Source: Pipra filicauda
Taxonomy: Eukaryota > Chordata > Aves > Passeriformes > Pipridae
Reading direction: 5' to 3'
Length of the DNA: 64,000 nt
NCBI RefSeq assembly: GCF_003945595.2
Contig: NW_024104532.1
Coordinates: 7,687,501 to 7,751,500 of the forward strand
How positions within the stretch are numbered: the stretch's first letter is position 1; the number at the start of each line of letters is the position of its first letter. The notes under the pieces are model-generated. The model was not told where the DNA came from. It was given only the letters and a program-made list of their open reading frames with translations, and searched no databases. Made by a program: the position numbers and the translations under genes. Shown piece by piece: positions 40,420-53,860 of the stretch.

Positions 40420-40473
40420 TTTTTTTTTTCTTTCTTCTTTTTTTACTTTTTTTTTCACCATCTTCCCCCCCCC
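40420..40473. repeat. T/C-rich low-complexity tract ending in C9
   Basis: T-runs broken by single C or A bases, then CACCATCTT, then nine C at 40465-40473. Confidence 0.85.
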
Positions 40474-43400
40474 ATTGTTTTCAGTCTTGGTAAAAATATT
40501 ATGCCATTTGCTGCTCTTTGTCTGAAAGACCATTTATTCCACCTTCCTACGTTTTTTTTGTCTAATATAACATAGTGCCTTGAGCTTTAATGTGGTTCCA
40601 GATAATCTCCTAGATTTGTTTGACACGTGATGGCTTAAAAGCACTCTTTATAAAGCAGAGTATTACAGTATTAATGTGCAAAGTGAGGGTTACTCACTTT
40701 TCCTACGTCTGATGAATTCTTTGCATGGCTTAAAACAAATGGAGGAACAGATCATCTTACAGAAATAATGATCTTCTTAGAAAAACCAGCTGAAGAAATC
40801 AGTATTTTTCTTTCCTTGACTTTTTTCCCCTCCTTATTTGAGTCTAGTTCATGAAGTAATGTCATGTTAAAAATGCTTCAGATCACTTCTGTGGTGATAA
40901 ATTTTGACACTGTTTCAAATATTGGTTTCATGTATTTCCTTTTTGTTAGTCTTCTTGTGCCATATATACTGTAATATACTCTCATTTTTTCTTAGCTTGA
41001 GAGAAATGGGGTTTTTTAACAAACAAAAACTTTCCAAACCTTTTTAAATGTGATTTGAAGTATTTCTTGAGCTTTGCTGTTCTGTCTCAGAGGAGTAGAA
41101 CATATGTGGCAACTTCTCCAGAAAGATCCTCTCAAAAGAACGTATTAAAGATGAAATATAAGGATTTTTAGATCAAAAGGATAATGATTTTTTAAAATCT
41201 TTACTATGTGATAAATTAATCAGAAGGTATTATAAAGATGTACAAACTAGCACAAGGAGAAAGAAGAGAAAAAAGACAGTGACTTTGAAATTAATGTAGA
41301 AACAGACCCAAAGACACACTGTCAGGGCTTGGTTCTAAACCAACAGACAGGACTGTAGCACATGCACTCGGGAGAGATCTGAACTGTGTCAGGTGAGCAA
41401 AACTGTATTTATAGAGATATTAGGATGCCCTGACATAAAATAATCAGTAACAGAGTGGCTGTTCAGAAGCCCAGCATCAGCCTGTGGTGTCCCTCAGGTC
41501 CTCCTGTGCAGGGTGGGCTGTGGGTCGGGCAGGGCAATGCACTTACACCTCCTAGGGCTTCCTCCAAAGAATAAAGAGCCAGAGGGACTCTTAAAGCTCC
41601 AAGTGATCAGCTGACATATAGAAGTATGGACTGAAGCTGTATGTTTCTGACAGGAATTCTGGAACTATGAAAAAAAATCTGTTACTTAATAAAAGCCCTA
41701 CAGACTTCCAGAGCAATGAGACATATGTCTCCAGGAGCAGATGCTGGACCAAAACACCTCACATTATGATAATTTCTGCTTCAGATTCCATATGTGAGCG
41801 CATATATGACTCATTCATGCTTAAAATGCAATTGTGTGTGCATTTATCATTTGGTTAGTTAATAATTTTTGCATTAGAATAAAAATGTGGTGAAACCTGT
41901 TCTAACAAATGAGCTGCAAGAAAAGGTAGAAGCAGGAAAAGAGAATGTGTATTGGAACTGCCAATATGAGGTTCACAGGTAAGCCTGTCCCCCCAAAACA
42001 AAGACACACTGTAATTAAATATATACTCCTCATTGCAGTTTATCTAATTTTTCAAGGTCTATTTTGATTATTCATGGAAGGCAGGTTGAATTCCACAACT
42101 CTGTGAGCTGCTATGATGTTTATGTAAGCACAATAGGTTGTAATCAAGTGTAGTAGATATTAACATTCAAAGGAATTCTGCAAGATTTAGAAACAAAAAC
42201 TTGGTTCTGCAAGTCTGTTTTAGCTTTAATTTAATAATACTAGTGGTATTTCAAGAAGGGTTTTGATAAATACTAAGAAAGTAACTTCATTATTATGATT
42301 TATCAATGAAAATGAAGGAAAATTCTGATTTGCACGCACTGTGAATTTATGGCAAGGCTACAAAAATGTGATGACTGTAGGTATAGAACCCAGAATAGAC
42401 CTGCACAGCTCTAGCAGTGCTGAGTGTACCAAAGTGTGGTCCATGCTGTGTTTATTTGTGCACAAAGAAGCACTGCCCAGCCTGGGAAATGGTTGCAAAC
42501 CCGATGTAATTTGTTCTGATGGTCTCAAAGTACTAATCGTGGAACCAAGGTGAAGAACTGTACCTTCTCTGTTTGTCCTCACTGTTCCTCAGTGTTTTTC
42601 TGCTGCTTGTCCTCCTCCCCAAAAAAGATCTTGTTTGCTCCCAGAATATCTTCTTTTTGACCATGTTCCTCTGGACATCTTTGCTGCCTGTTCTACAGCT
42701 CTTGTTCTGACCCATCTGATTTTTGCTTCTCACACATTTTCCTGCCTCCCATTTGTCCAACTGTATCACCACTCTCCTTTTGCCCCTGTGGGGTTATATA
42801 TTATTTATGTATTTAATTGAGATGTGTTACAAAATGCTTCTGTGATGTTGCTGGCTGTGCAAAGTTAAAATGTTGGGAAGTGTTGGAGTGCTGTTGGCAA
42901 GTTGTTCAGGTGTTATCCAGAGCTCCTGGCTGGGTGGAAGGCAGGCAGCCTGCCTTAGGGACACAGCAACCTCTGCTTTGGCTGTGCTGTCCCAGGACAA
43001 AAGAAAATTAAAACAAAATAATAATAAATTAGCTTAAATGCAACTTTTAAACTGGTTTATTTTACATCATTACAAGCTTCATGGTGTCCAGAAAAGGGAG
43101 CTGTCACAGCTACTGTCGTGGCACGCGATGGTGGGCACACCAGGGCACAAGGGGCAGTGCCATGTGGAGCTTTCCCTGTTTGAGGAATCAAGCTGTCATT
43201 CAAAAGTGCTTAATACTGTGCTTGATACAGCAGAGAAATGTAGCAATAAATTAGTTCCATAATATATATAGGACTTGTGGGATGAAACCTGTTTTTTATT
43301 TATTTATGGGTTCCTACCACTTGTGGATTTTCGCCGTGCCTTTCCCTGTACACGGGGGTTATTTTTGTTCAGCTCTGGTGTTGGAGCTTCACGTGATTTA

Positions 43401-43882
43401 AATGAGCAGCGATGATCACCCTCGGAGCGAGGACCGAGCCTGCAGTGTTCCTGTGGCAGCCGTGGCTGTGTCAGCCTCGGTCCCTGGCACTGATTAGGGG
43501 CCATTAGTCCATTGATCGCTGCTGCTGGGCTGCTCTCCCACCTCACCCTGCCTTTGAAAGAGATACCCGGTGACTTAAGAAATAGATGCACAAACTATAC
43601 ATTTATCAGGGAGAATGAAAGAATCATTTTGGTTCAGACACAGGTGAGTTACTGCTTGTGTCAGCTTGAAGGCTACAAGCGAGAAAGATTTCCCTTAGAA
43701 AACAACTAGACAGGAAAAATGAGTTGGACTTCGGAGGATTTGAAGTATAAAATATGCAAATTACAAGAATTTGGCATACTGTCAGACTTACATTTTTCCC
43801 CTTGATATACAGAATTTGTGTGATCTGCTCAGTCCAACATTTCATTTGTGATAGATTTTTTTATAATAAAATTTGTGAGTGG

Positions 43883-43912
43883 CTTCCTTTTTTCTTTTCT
43901 TCCCCCCCCCCC
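43883..43912. repeat. 30-nt pyrimidine tract ending in C11
   Basis: An uninterrupted pyrimidine run whose last eleven bases are C (43902-43912). Confidence 0.9.
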
Positions 43913-45598
43913 AATGTGAGCATTTTATAACAGAAATCCTTTAGTCCAGTTTGGAGTGTTCTGTTATGTTTTAGACATCTGTCTCTTTAAAACTTGAGTG
44001 AAAATCCAAGATGCCTATTTGAATAACACGGTGTCACTAACAGTGCTTGAAAGTGCTGCAAAAGGTGATGGTGCTTCCTTATGCTTCTCTCATCACACAC
44101 CATGTAGTACATTTGTGCACGTATGTGGGTAGTTCTTTGAAAAAAGAATAATAAACAGGTCCAAGATGTGATGTCAGATCTAGTTAATCAGTGTACTAGA
44201 AATACCTTACCCTAGATCTTGGTTAGGAAAATAGTAATCAAAGTCTTGAGTTGCTTTTCGGCTGGGGAGACAGATGGCATATCTGCTTAACGGCAAATAT
44301 CCAAAAGAAATTTTTTTAAAATCCTATCTTTCAAAACATGGCAATCAGAATCATCTTGGAAAGGAACTATTAAATTTAATAAGCCATATGTTCAGTGAAT
44401 TTACTTATTTTGTTCAGAGATGTAGACATAGAATTCACCTCTGTGTCCTTTTGTGTAAATTAACTGCCTTATTCTCTGCTACACAATTAAGGTATTTAAC
44501 GAAGTTCCAAATGTGCAACATATTATTAGCCAAATACAGCTACTAGTTTTCATGTTGCTGAAATAAATGCATTTAGGTGAACAGTCTGCAGTTTACTAGA
44601 GTTCCCTCTGTGGAGTTCAGCGTGTTTGAAGATCAGATTGACTGGCAGCTTCCTTGGTATACATAAAACAGATCTAAAATTATTTCAAATAGAAATTCTC
44701 TGAGGATTCTATCATCTCTGCCGTTCTGTTGTACTGAAGATGCAGATGTGCCAGACTGTTCTGCAGGATTATAAATGCATTAGTGAAACCCTAATACACT
44801 CTGTAGCAAATATATGCAGTGCAAGAGGTTTTCTTAGGCATCTTGTACCCACTCATTTTATTTATTTCATGTAATTGGCATGTTGTTCTGCTTTTATAGC
44901 TTGTTAAAATGAGATGTGAAAATGGCTGTAGCTAATGGCTGCTGGAAATCTTTTCCCATGGTAGGCTGGAGGAAAAAAAATGCATTGCAGATTTTAAAGC
45001 ACAGTGCTCTCCCAGCGAGAAGCAGAGATTAAAAAGATGGATATAATGCATTGCTATGTGTAGTAGAAGCAAGTTTTTAATGACCTTGGATACATAAATG
45101 AACAAGGTAGACAAATGCCCAGGTGTTGAAGTGGCATTCTGGGGTAGGTGAAGGCTATCAGCCTGAGCCAGGGCTGCTGAGTACTGTGGTGCTGACACTG
45201 GGGCACAGGTGGGGTGGGAAGAGTTTGGTGGTAGCAGAGGAGTTTTTTCTCTTCTTCTTCAGAGAAAATTATAAGAGAATACATGAAATTAGGTATTCTG
45301 AGCATTTTCCTGCTCTCCCTTTCTAGCAAACAGAGTTGTTCCTCGATTGCATTTTCCCCATCTCTCCTTGGGTGCAAAGTCTGTGCAAAGTCACCTGGTG
45401 ACTCCTGAAAAGCTGGCCCTTGCTGTTGGCCACTGGGCGGGGATGACCCAAAGTGGGGGTGTGGAAAGTTATTCTGTTGATCTGTTCTAGTCCTACCCTT
45501 TCCTAGAGGGTTTGGTTTCTTAGTTTGCCAAGGGTTAGGTCATTCAGAAAAGTCTGTGCTTTGGAAAGGGTTTTTTTGCTGCTTTGTTTCTTTCAAGG

Positions 45599-45614
45599 TT
45601 TTTTTTCCCCCCCC
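45599..45614. repeat. T8-C8 homopolymer pair
   Basis: Eight T followed directly by eight C. A further C10 run lies at 45843-45852. Confidence 0.9.
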
Positions 45615-48179
45615 TGTTGGCATCAGGGCATTCTAAATGCTGCACCAATTTTCCTTTAATCCTTGATGTATCTGCTGCCTTTATATCTCCCCTTGGGTTG
45701 TTAAACTACAGGCTATTGTTGTGTCAGAGAAACCTGCCCAGAAACTTGTTTGCTGAAGGAGTCCAGGAGAAATGGACTCTGTTGGTTACTGTTTTCAGTA
45801 AAGTTATGTTGCTGTATTATGGTCTCGCTCTTCTCCTTTCCTCCCCCCCCCCATATTTTTTCTGTCTCTATGAATTGACTTTTAACTGGATATTGAACTG
45901 AGCTGTTAACTTAAAATTTAGTTTTTCTCTTCAAAGGAGGATTATCCCAGTCCTCATGATGCTGTTCTGTGGGCTTTAATCAACCTAAAAGTTGCTTCAG
46001 TTCTTGGGAATCCTTTCCATAAATTCCTGTAGCAGTGAACTCCTCCAGCTTAACCGATATGATGAATAAAAACATTTCCCATTTAGGGAGAGGTAATTAT
46101 TATGTAACATCCTTTGTAGTGCTCTCACCTTTTTCCTTCTCTTTACCTATAAATATTTCTCACTTCCCACTGTCAGAATCTAAATTTATATGAGGTTTGT
46201 GCAGGAAAAATCGGGACTCAAGATCAGAATAAATATTGGAAGATAAGAGCATCTAATTTTGCTTTCCAGCATTTGTTGTGTTGTAGAGAAACATACTGTA
46301 AAAGAATAGGAGTAGCAGTGTACAAGAGCTAATTTGAGTATGATTATTTTTCTTATCAGTCATTCTTACTTCTTAAAGCTTTTTGGGTTTGTTTCTGTGT
46401 GTGTGCTGAGCACTTGCTGGTCTTTGATGACTGTTCCAAAAGGAAGGGAAGGACCTTTGGCCCTCCAGTACCCCAGAGCTCTCTGCACTCATGCATCTTT
46501 TAGAGGAGAGAGATCCTGCCCCAGGAGAATTTGTTTTTAATTCCCAGCACCAGATGAGGACAGTTTGCTGGCAGAAGCGCAAAAAAAATCAAATGCCATC
46601 ACATATTTTAATAACATATAGCATAAACTGCATGTTAGCTTCAAAATAAATTCCTAATAGCCTTAGTAAGAAATCTCACCCAAATTCATGAAAATAAGTT
46701 CAGAACTGAAGCCAAGCCGGTGTAGAACGTGAGGCCTGACAAGCCGAGCTCACTGGCCTGTTGGAAGTCGTGCAAGGCCAAAGGCACTTGTTTGGCAGTG
46801 CCTCATTTAATACATTTTGTGGTTGAATTACATTTTGGTTTTATTACTGTTGTGGCGGAGCTAATTCTGGACTGTAAAGTTCCAGCTTCCAGTGTGATGT
46901 AGATCTAACTCGTAATTCACAAAGTGCAGGACTTTGCTCTGAGAGTCTCAGACAAGGGAAACTGGGGGTAGATGTGAGCACCTCCTCCCCCAGAGTCAGG
47001 GCACTCCAGCCCAGTGGGATGGCATAAATTAACATGTATTTACGCTGCTATAGCAAGGAACTGTTGGGGTCTGATTGTATAGAAATCCATGCAAATGCCC
47101 AGCAAACACATCACTAGTTTTAAAGAAAAACTGTCTTGTTTTTTCCCCTGGAATACACTATAGATACTGTCAGATTATTTTATGTGATTCAGATTGCTGT
47201 CAGGAGAAACACACAGTCTTTTCCTGTGATTCTTAACTATATAGTTTTTAAACTTTAGGGATTTTAAAAGAAATAATTACAGTGCTGTACACTATTATTT
47301 AAAGTGCCCTTTCCAGTCTTTAACAGCTCTTGGAAAATGAAAGAGGATTTTAGTTTCAGGATTTCACCTGAGAAAGTGGAAGACAACAGAGTAACTCTGG
47401 TGTGACAGAGTCTTCTCTGTCACTAAGGGCATTTCACTGTCTCACCATATTTAATGAAATGAGCAAACAATCTTTATATTGCCATGTGGTCTAGGAATCT
47501 GTGGTTTGTTCCATGGCAAGGAGTTAAATTGCAAATAGATGTAAAAACAAAATTTTCACTTTTTTATTTTTTGTAATAAAAAGGCATGTCTTACAGAGCA
47601 CGGTTTTTCTGGCCTCTTGTACAAGAAAAATTTTATCTAAATAATTTGTAAAAAAATTAAGAAAAGTTTTTTTTTCCATTATTAAAACATTTTAGAAGCT
47701 GCTGGGAAAGGGCTTGGGTTTTGTTCTGTTTACAAATATCCATTTTTTCCAAAAATATTTTCAGTGTAGCATTTGATTTCTAGACAATAGCATAGATGTT
47801 TTCCAGAGAATGATCAACTGTTGTGTGCCTGTTCCAGTGTAAAATATTGGTAAGATGAAGTATATCAAACCCATTTATCTGCTGCAAATCAGTTTGTCTC
47901 AGAAAAGACTCAGTTAAATTTTATGGAGCCTAATTTTGTTACTGATACACCTTCTGAATTTTATCTGATATACTGTATTTTTCTTCCCCGATAGGTCACA
48001 TGAATCATCCTTTACTCTCCCTTTCAGAAGGGACAGTAAAAGCAAAGCCACCACATGCCATTTGTGTATAACTGGCGTGATTTACTGCACGGCTGAATAT
48101 AAAATCATAAAACTTACAGGACATGGTTAATACATAACCATCAAAATAACAGAGTGCAATTCTAAATTTATGAGGCTGA

Positions 48180-48700
48180 ACTTAACACTGAATATCAAAT
48201 AAGAGCCACATTGATTTCTGTAGCGCATGGCTTAAAAACACATTAGGTGGCATAACTGCAAGACAGTACATTGATTTAAGCGTAAAATGCAGAGCACTCA
48301 ATACTTCACCACCCAACGTTTCCCAGTAATGAACAAAGCTGTTGTATATTGATGAAAGGAAAATTATTTGTTTTGTTAGATTATGGTGCTCAAGCAGATG
48401 CCTTGCTTTCAGACCGGGTCGGCATAATTGGGATCGCGCTTGGTAGCAAATGACGTTGGACACCTTAAAGAGGGAGTACATGGAGATCTCTGCATAATGT
48501 GCTCCAAGAAATATGTATTTAGCCTGGCCTGAATGGGAGTCTGAATTCAGGCACCCTCGTTTCGGGGAGAGCACTTTGGCAGGTACAGAAGATTAATTGC
48601 ATTTTGGAGGCCTCTAATTGCTTTTAAAATGTTAAACATTTGCCTTCCTGAATCGTGGCCAGAGAGTAAGTCTATAAATCTCTATCACCCTTTCTCACTG
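48180..48700. promoter_or_regulatory. Candidate conserved non-coding element, CpG-retaining
   Basis: At 48412-48470 there are five CpGs in about 55 bp, within otherwise CpG-poor intron. TTAATTGC and TCTAATTG homeodomain-like motifs follow at about 48593-48620. A 130-codon open frame on the minus strand covers the block but has no recognisable domain. I read it as sequence under non-coding constraint; that is inference. Confidence 0.3.
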
Positions 48701-51700
48701 AGTTTTGCCAAAATTAACTCTATTTACGTTAGGACACACACTTTTGCCTTGTTTTAGGCCACAGTACACAAAGTGCCTCGCCAAGTGAAGACTTTCATTG
48801 ACTTTAGTCTGAGCTCCACGAAAGATTAATTGGATTAACATTGGTGATTCATCCAGATTTAGTCTTAAGCAGAAAATTCTACGTGGGGGTTGAAATTGGG
48901 TCTGTTGAACGTGATTTCCTCACAATGCACCACGTCCAGAGTGGCACCCTTGTCATTTTTAATACTCCAGTAGTGCAATGGGATGGAAGCAGCTCAGCCA
49001 GTGCAGGTGAGTGTGGTCACTGCTGGGACCGGGCACAGCCACCTGTGTAGTGAGTGTGGGGTGTGTGAGAGCTGCTCCTCAGCTTGGGAGAGCAGGAGAC
49101 AAAAACATGCTGGTGATGAAGGACTTGATGAACTACTTGGGCCATCCAGGTCTGTGCCTGAGATACAGCTGTGCACACACACATGGCTGTGTTTTGGAAT
49201 CGTTCCATGGAGCGTGGCTGCCCCGTGTCCGGTGTGTGGCACCGGCAGGACGTGCCCTGTGGGTTGTGTGCATTCTGCAGCTGAAGTGAGCAGAAATCAG
49301 ATCAAAGCCTGTGCTGCATATTCGAAAATTTCTCAGGGTGCTACACTGATTGTCAATGCTTCAGAAGCAAAAATTGGATGCAGTCTGCATTCCAGTCATG
49401 CTTACGTTTTGGGCTACTTTTTTTTTTTTTTTCAATCCTGCAAAGTTTAAGTATTAGTCTTCATGACATGCAAAATGGACTGAGGTGTGAGAGAATAATG
49501 TTTTAATCATCATTGACATTTTCAGAGAAGATTAAAATTTAATAAAATTAATTGGCCATTTTTGAATGGCTCACTTTGCAGTTAATCATACACCTTTAGC
49601 TTCTACTACAGAAGGGTATTTCTCTCCTGCGCTTTTTTTTACCTTGCAACTTACCTGCAGTAATTGTGAGAATTGATTAAGTAGTTGGTTATAATTTTTT
49701 TCTTAAATTAATGCAGTGTAATTTTAATTTATACTTAGTGTAAAATAAACTGGTTTTTTAATCTCCTTGAAAAAGACCTTTTTTACACCTGTACAAATAT
49801 TTTTTCTTTCCCTTTTAAAGGAAAATTTCCAACTTACTAGACGAATGTAAGTTACTGGGGTTATATTTAATGGCAAGTACAGAATACATTGTTTTCACTG
49901 CTGTGCATCTCTAGTAATATAATTTGAAGTGCTAGGGCCCTTTGCATCCATTTCTGAATCTATTATTAGTTGATTAAATTAACTGGCTGGATCGGTACAG
50001 TGAGAAGAGACACAGTAATGATATTACAGAATTAGTATGCTATGATGAATTGTCAGGAAAAGTAACTGTGACAGCCCTGTGGCCATATGCACTTAGCCAT
50101 GCAATTTATAGTCATTTGAAAAGCCAAGGACTTTTCAGTTTTGGTTAGGAAATTTGTTCTTGCTTTTGACAGAAGTTGAGGGATATGTGTGCCTCGAACA
50201 AGAGGGGGTTTACCGTGCCAACGTGAAAAGAAACCAAAGGCTCTCCTCAACTGCTGCCATTTGGGTGATTTGCAAAGAACAAGCTACAGAAAAGGATGGT
50301 TTTTATTGTAGCTGCGCCAGTTCTTTTAAACAGATTATAATGTGATAGTGCATGGTATATAATAGTGTGTTTCCTTTACAGTTGGAGAAAATAGTATTGC
50401 TTAGGGTAAGGTAAAAGTGAATGCCATCTTGTATCACAATTTCAGTAGTTACAGAGCACCACAAATTTCGGTGCAGCAGCAGCAGGGCCTTTTTAGGAGG
50501 ACAGTAAATACAGCTGGGTTTTATTCTTACAACTGATTTGAGGCTATTTAAAATGCCTTATTTTGCCTTTATGCAAATATTTGTAAGTAAAATAAAGATT
50601 GCCAAATACCATCAAAATTACTGGTAGTTAGATCAGGTAATCAGCATATAAGAATTGACTCCTGGCCAATGCTGTAGCAATTCCCACTCTTTTCAACTTG
50701 CCCTGCTTGGTTGCTGGACACTTGGAATTTAAATTTAAAATCTTGCCATTTTCACATTTACCATATTGTGGGTTGGCTCCCTCTGTAATATTCTTAGTGA
50801 TTAAAGCCAATTCCACAAATATATTTTCGAAGTAGTAACAGGCAGAGCCCGAATATGAAAGCAAGTAGACTAAAACAAAAGACAGCAGATTGTAGAGTTA
50901 ACTCCTTTTTGTGAGCCAGTAGTACTCTGGATATATAACCTTTTCTGAACATCAAACTAAAATTCTTGTTGAGCTTTATGAAGTGGAGTGGTAAGTCATT
51001 TTTCTTAATATTGGTTATGTCAGTTAAAACTCTTGTAAAGAAAAGGAAAATATGAAATATGGTTTTAGTAGTTAAAAGATAGGATGTAAGGGGAATTCTT
51101 AATTTTATAGGTAACCACTATAAGTGTAAGTTTTGTTGCCTCCTGGGATCTCTTCCTGGTACTTGGGTGCTGGAGATGATTCTTCAGGCTGCTGCATTTG
51201 CTACCTGACACCCAGAGAGCAGAACTGCTTTTGGCTTTGTGTCTGCTCCAGCGGGTTTTCCTTGGTGGTGTTGGTTTAAGCTTTAGAAGCAAATTATTTT
51301 CCTCATTTTCCTAAAATAATTTTGCTTTCTAATTTTAATTAGAGGAACATTTTCCCAGCTGCAGTCTGAGACTGACTTCTAAAGGTTACGTAGTCCATGG
51401 GCTTGGCATATCAGTTTATACACATGAAGACCTCCTCAATTCCACTCATCTGTTCCTCTCCTTTGCTTTCTTTGTCATTAGAAAGTTTTTCTTAATGTTT
51501 AACTTGTTGAAGCCAACTCTTTGTTGTTTGTTTTTTAATGAAGAATGGACTGTTTCTTCTGCTTAAAATGTTCTGTCTTTATATTGATATCAAATCTTGT
51601 GTTTGAGTCATATGTATTAATTTTTTTGAGTTAATACATTAAGCAAAACATGTCTGCTAAACTACTGTTTCCATAATTATTGCATTTAACTCTTCAGATA

Positions 51701-53589
51701 TTGATCAGCCCATATGTCAGTGAGTTTTTGGCTTGGTCTCATGCTTTATTCCTGCACTTTTGTGAGCTCTATATTGTTACCTGCATGCAGCCTGGGTAAC
51801 AAACACTGCAGTCACATAGTAATTTCCTAATCTTGCTGATCTATGTATTCATAACAATTAGTACTAAATTACTCTCATGCTTATTTGCAACAGTAAGCTC
51901 TGAATGTTTTAAAAAAATCCCTTATCAACCAACAAAAAAAAACCCCACCCTTGCACCTAAAGAATAACAGACAACATAATATTTCTTTTGAGATAGTCTT
52001 TTTGCCACATTTACAGCATCCTTATTTTAAAAAACTTTTTTTGGTGTTACTGTAGAAGCAGCTTCTGCCAATGGTCAAAAGTTGCCCATGCAGGCTGCTG
52101 TTGGTTTCAGTGAGGGTTAGAGCCAACATTTAAGCTGGGTAAAATTGAAGAGAGACTCAGATGAAAATAATTTTATTTTTTATTTGCCTTGCTTTTTATG
52201 GCAGGGAGTTTTTGTCATTTGGGTGTTTGATTTGGGGTCATGTTACACTTGGGTGAACTGAAGTGATTAAACTTCGGTTCTTATCTCTGATTCACCCAAT
52301 ACAGAGGCAGATAAGCTTTTAAGATCTTGCTTCTGCGTATGTACACTCAAGTGCCTGGTCCCATTTGCAGTGTGTAGTCAGGCTTTGGGGTATTTGTGTT
52401 AGACAGTAACTTTTCATAGACAGGGATCACCAGCTGGGATAAGCAAAAGATTATTTTGTTTAAAAAGAAAACAAAAAGAGCTTTGTTAGTAGAACCTGTT
52501 ATGAACAGGGATGGGGAAAATTAGGAAGCTGTGGTTCTGTAACATGCATCTATCCCATACTGATGGACATCATCTGCTGTGACCCAGAGAAGGGCCCCTC
52601 AGCTCCCCAGTGCCTGGCCCACTACACCAAACACTCCTCAGAAATAACAGCGAGTCAGGATGCTCTGCAAAAAATACTGCCCAGCCTATTTTGTCACCGT
52701 ATTCTGCATTTGGAATCTAAAAGAGCACTTAAACCTGAGCGGGCTGATGATGGTTGCACTGAAGAGCCCACTCTGGCTGCCCGTGGAAATGAATGCCTTT
52801 GATGTCCGTGCACTGCAGAGAGACGCAGTAAGCAGCTAAATGCCCTAATGCATCCTGCCACCGAGCGATCTAAAAGCTTCCGTGTGCATCGTGGAGCTTG
52901 TGCAGGAAGGTTTCCACTGTCAGCAAAGCAAAATGAATGCCTTTAGCTTTAAAGTTTAAATGCCTTGCTCAGCAGGGAGCCCAGAGAGATTTGTTCAACT
53001 GAAATGAGCTTATAATAAGGCTTTCATCCTAAGATAAGTAAGGACAACATTCAGTAGCTCTCTACTCCCTCACCAGAAAATACAAATAGCTTTCTCTATG
53101 TGTTATGATGCTGTTATTGTCTTTCATGTGATATGTTGCAATTCATGCTAATAGACATTTTCCATCGTGGACTGGTGTAATGCCATATTGTAACTACATT
53201 GTATTGAGAAATCCAGAGAAATAAGAGTTGCAGCTTACATGTTAATTGGTTTGTTTATTTTGCCCCCCAGAAACGAGCGTTAGGATAAAATCTACAGAAA
53301 GACTGGCAGTGGCAAGGTATTTAAAACCATTTAATTGTGCTCAAACTTTGCAGAGGCTCAAAATACATTTAGAGGGATTCATAGCAGAAGAAAAATCCAT
53401 CAGTGGCTGTTAAATATGTTAAACACCACTCCTGGCTTAGGCAGTCCCAGAGCTGCGGGTTGCTTGAGGCTGAGAGGGTGTGCAGGGGCTATCAGTGAGC
53501 CCGCTGCTGTTGGAGACAAGAAATCAGGTGGGATGGCCCATTTCTCTGACCTGGTGTGGCTGTTTGTATCTTCTCACTCCTGCGTTTGC

Positions 53590-53860
53590 TGATTTTCTAG
53601 CCCCACCCCAATCATAAATATTTCTTATGCAATAATCGAGCGGCAGTATTTGATCAGTTGGGATTGTTAAAATAGCATTTATGGCTGGAGCCTCTGTCCA
53701 CTCCGGAGTTTTGCGTGTGGTGTTTGTTACAGGGTTTCTCAGTCCCTAATAAGCTGTTAACAAGCTGTCAATTATAGTGCTCATGCAAATTAGTGAGACA
53801 GACAGTGAGGGACTGATGTATACAGTGTGCTATCTCAGAGGATGTAAGTAAACCCTTCCA
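53590..53860. promoter_or_regulatory. Candidate conserved non-coding element with POU octamer
   Basis: The block holds ATGCAAAT (53783-53790), a perfect POU octamer, directly followed by TAG and preceded by a CAATTATAG homeodomain-like motif, plus CpGs in ATCGAGCGG and CTCCGGAG. The mixed, low-repeat texture is like vertebrate developmental enhancers. Not demonstrated. Confidence 0.3.

Noticed and set aside
48983..49450. 155-codon open frame (+) with many Cys, overlapped by four other frames
   Set aside because: The patch is GC-rich, so stops are rare in several frames at once. The Cys and Val come from TGTG-rich sequence, and the frame runs into a T15 homopolymer.
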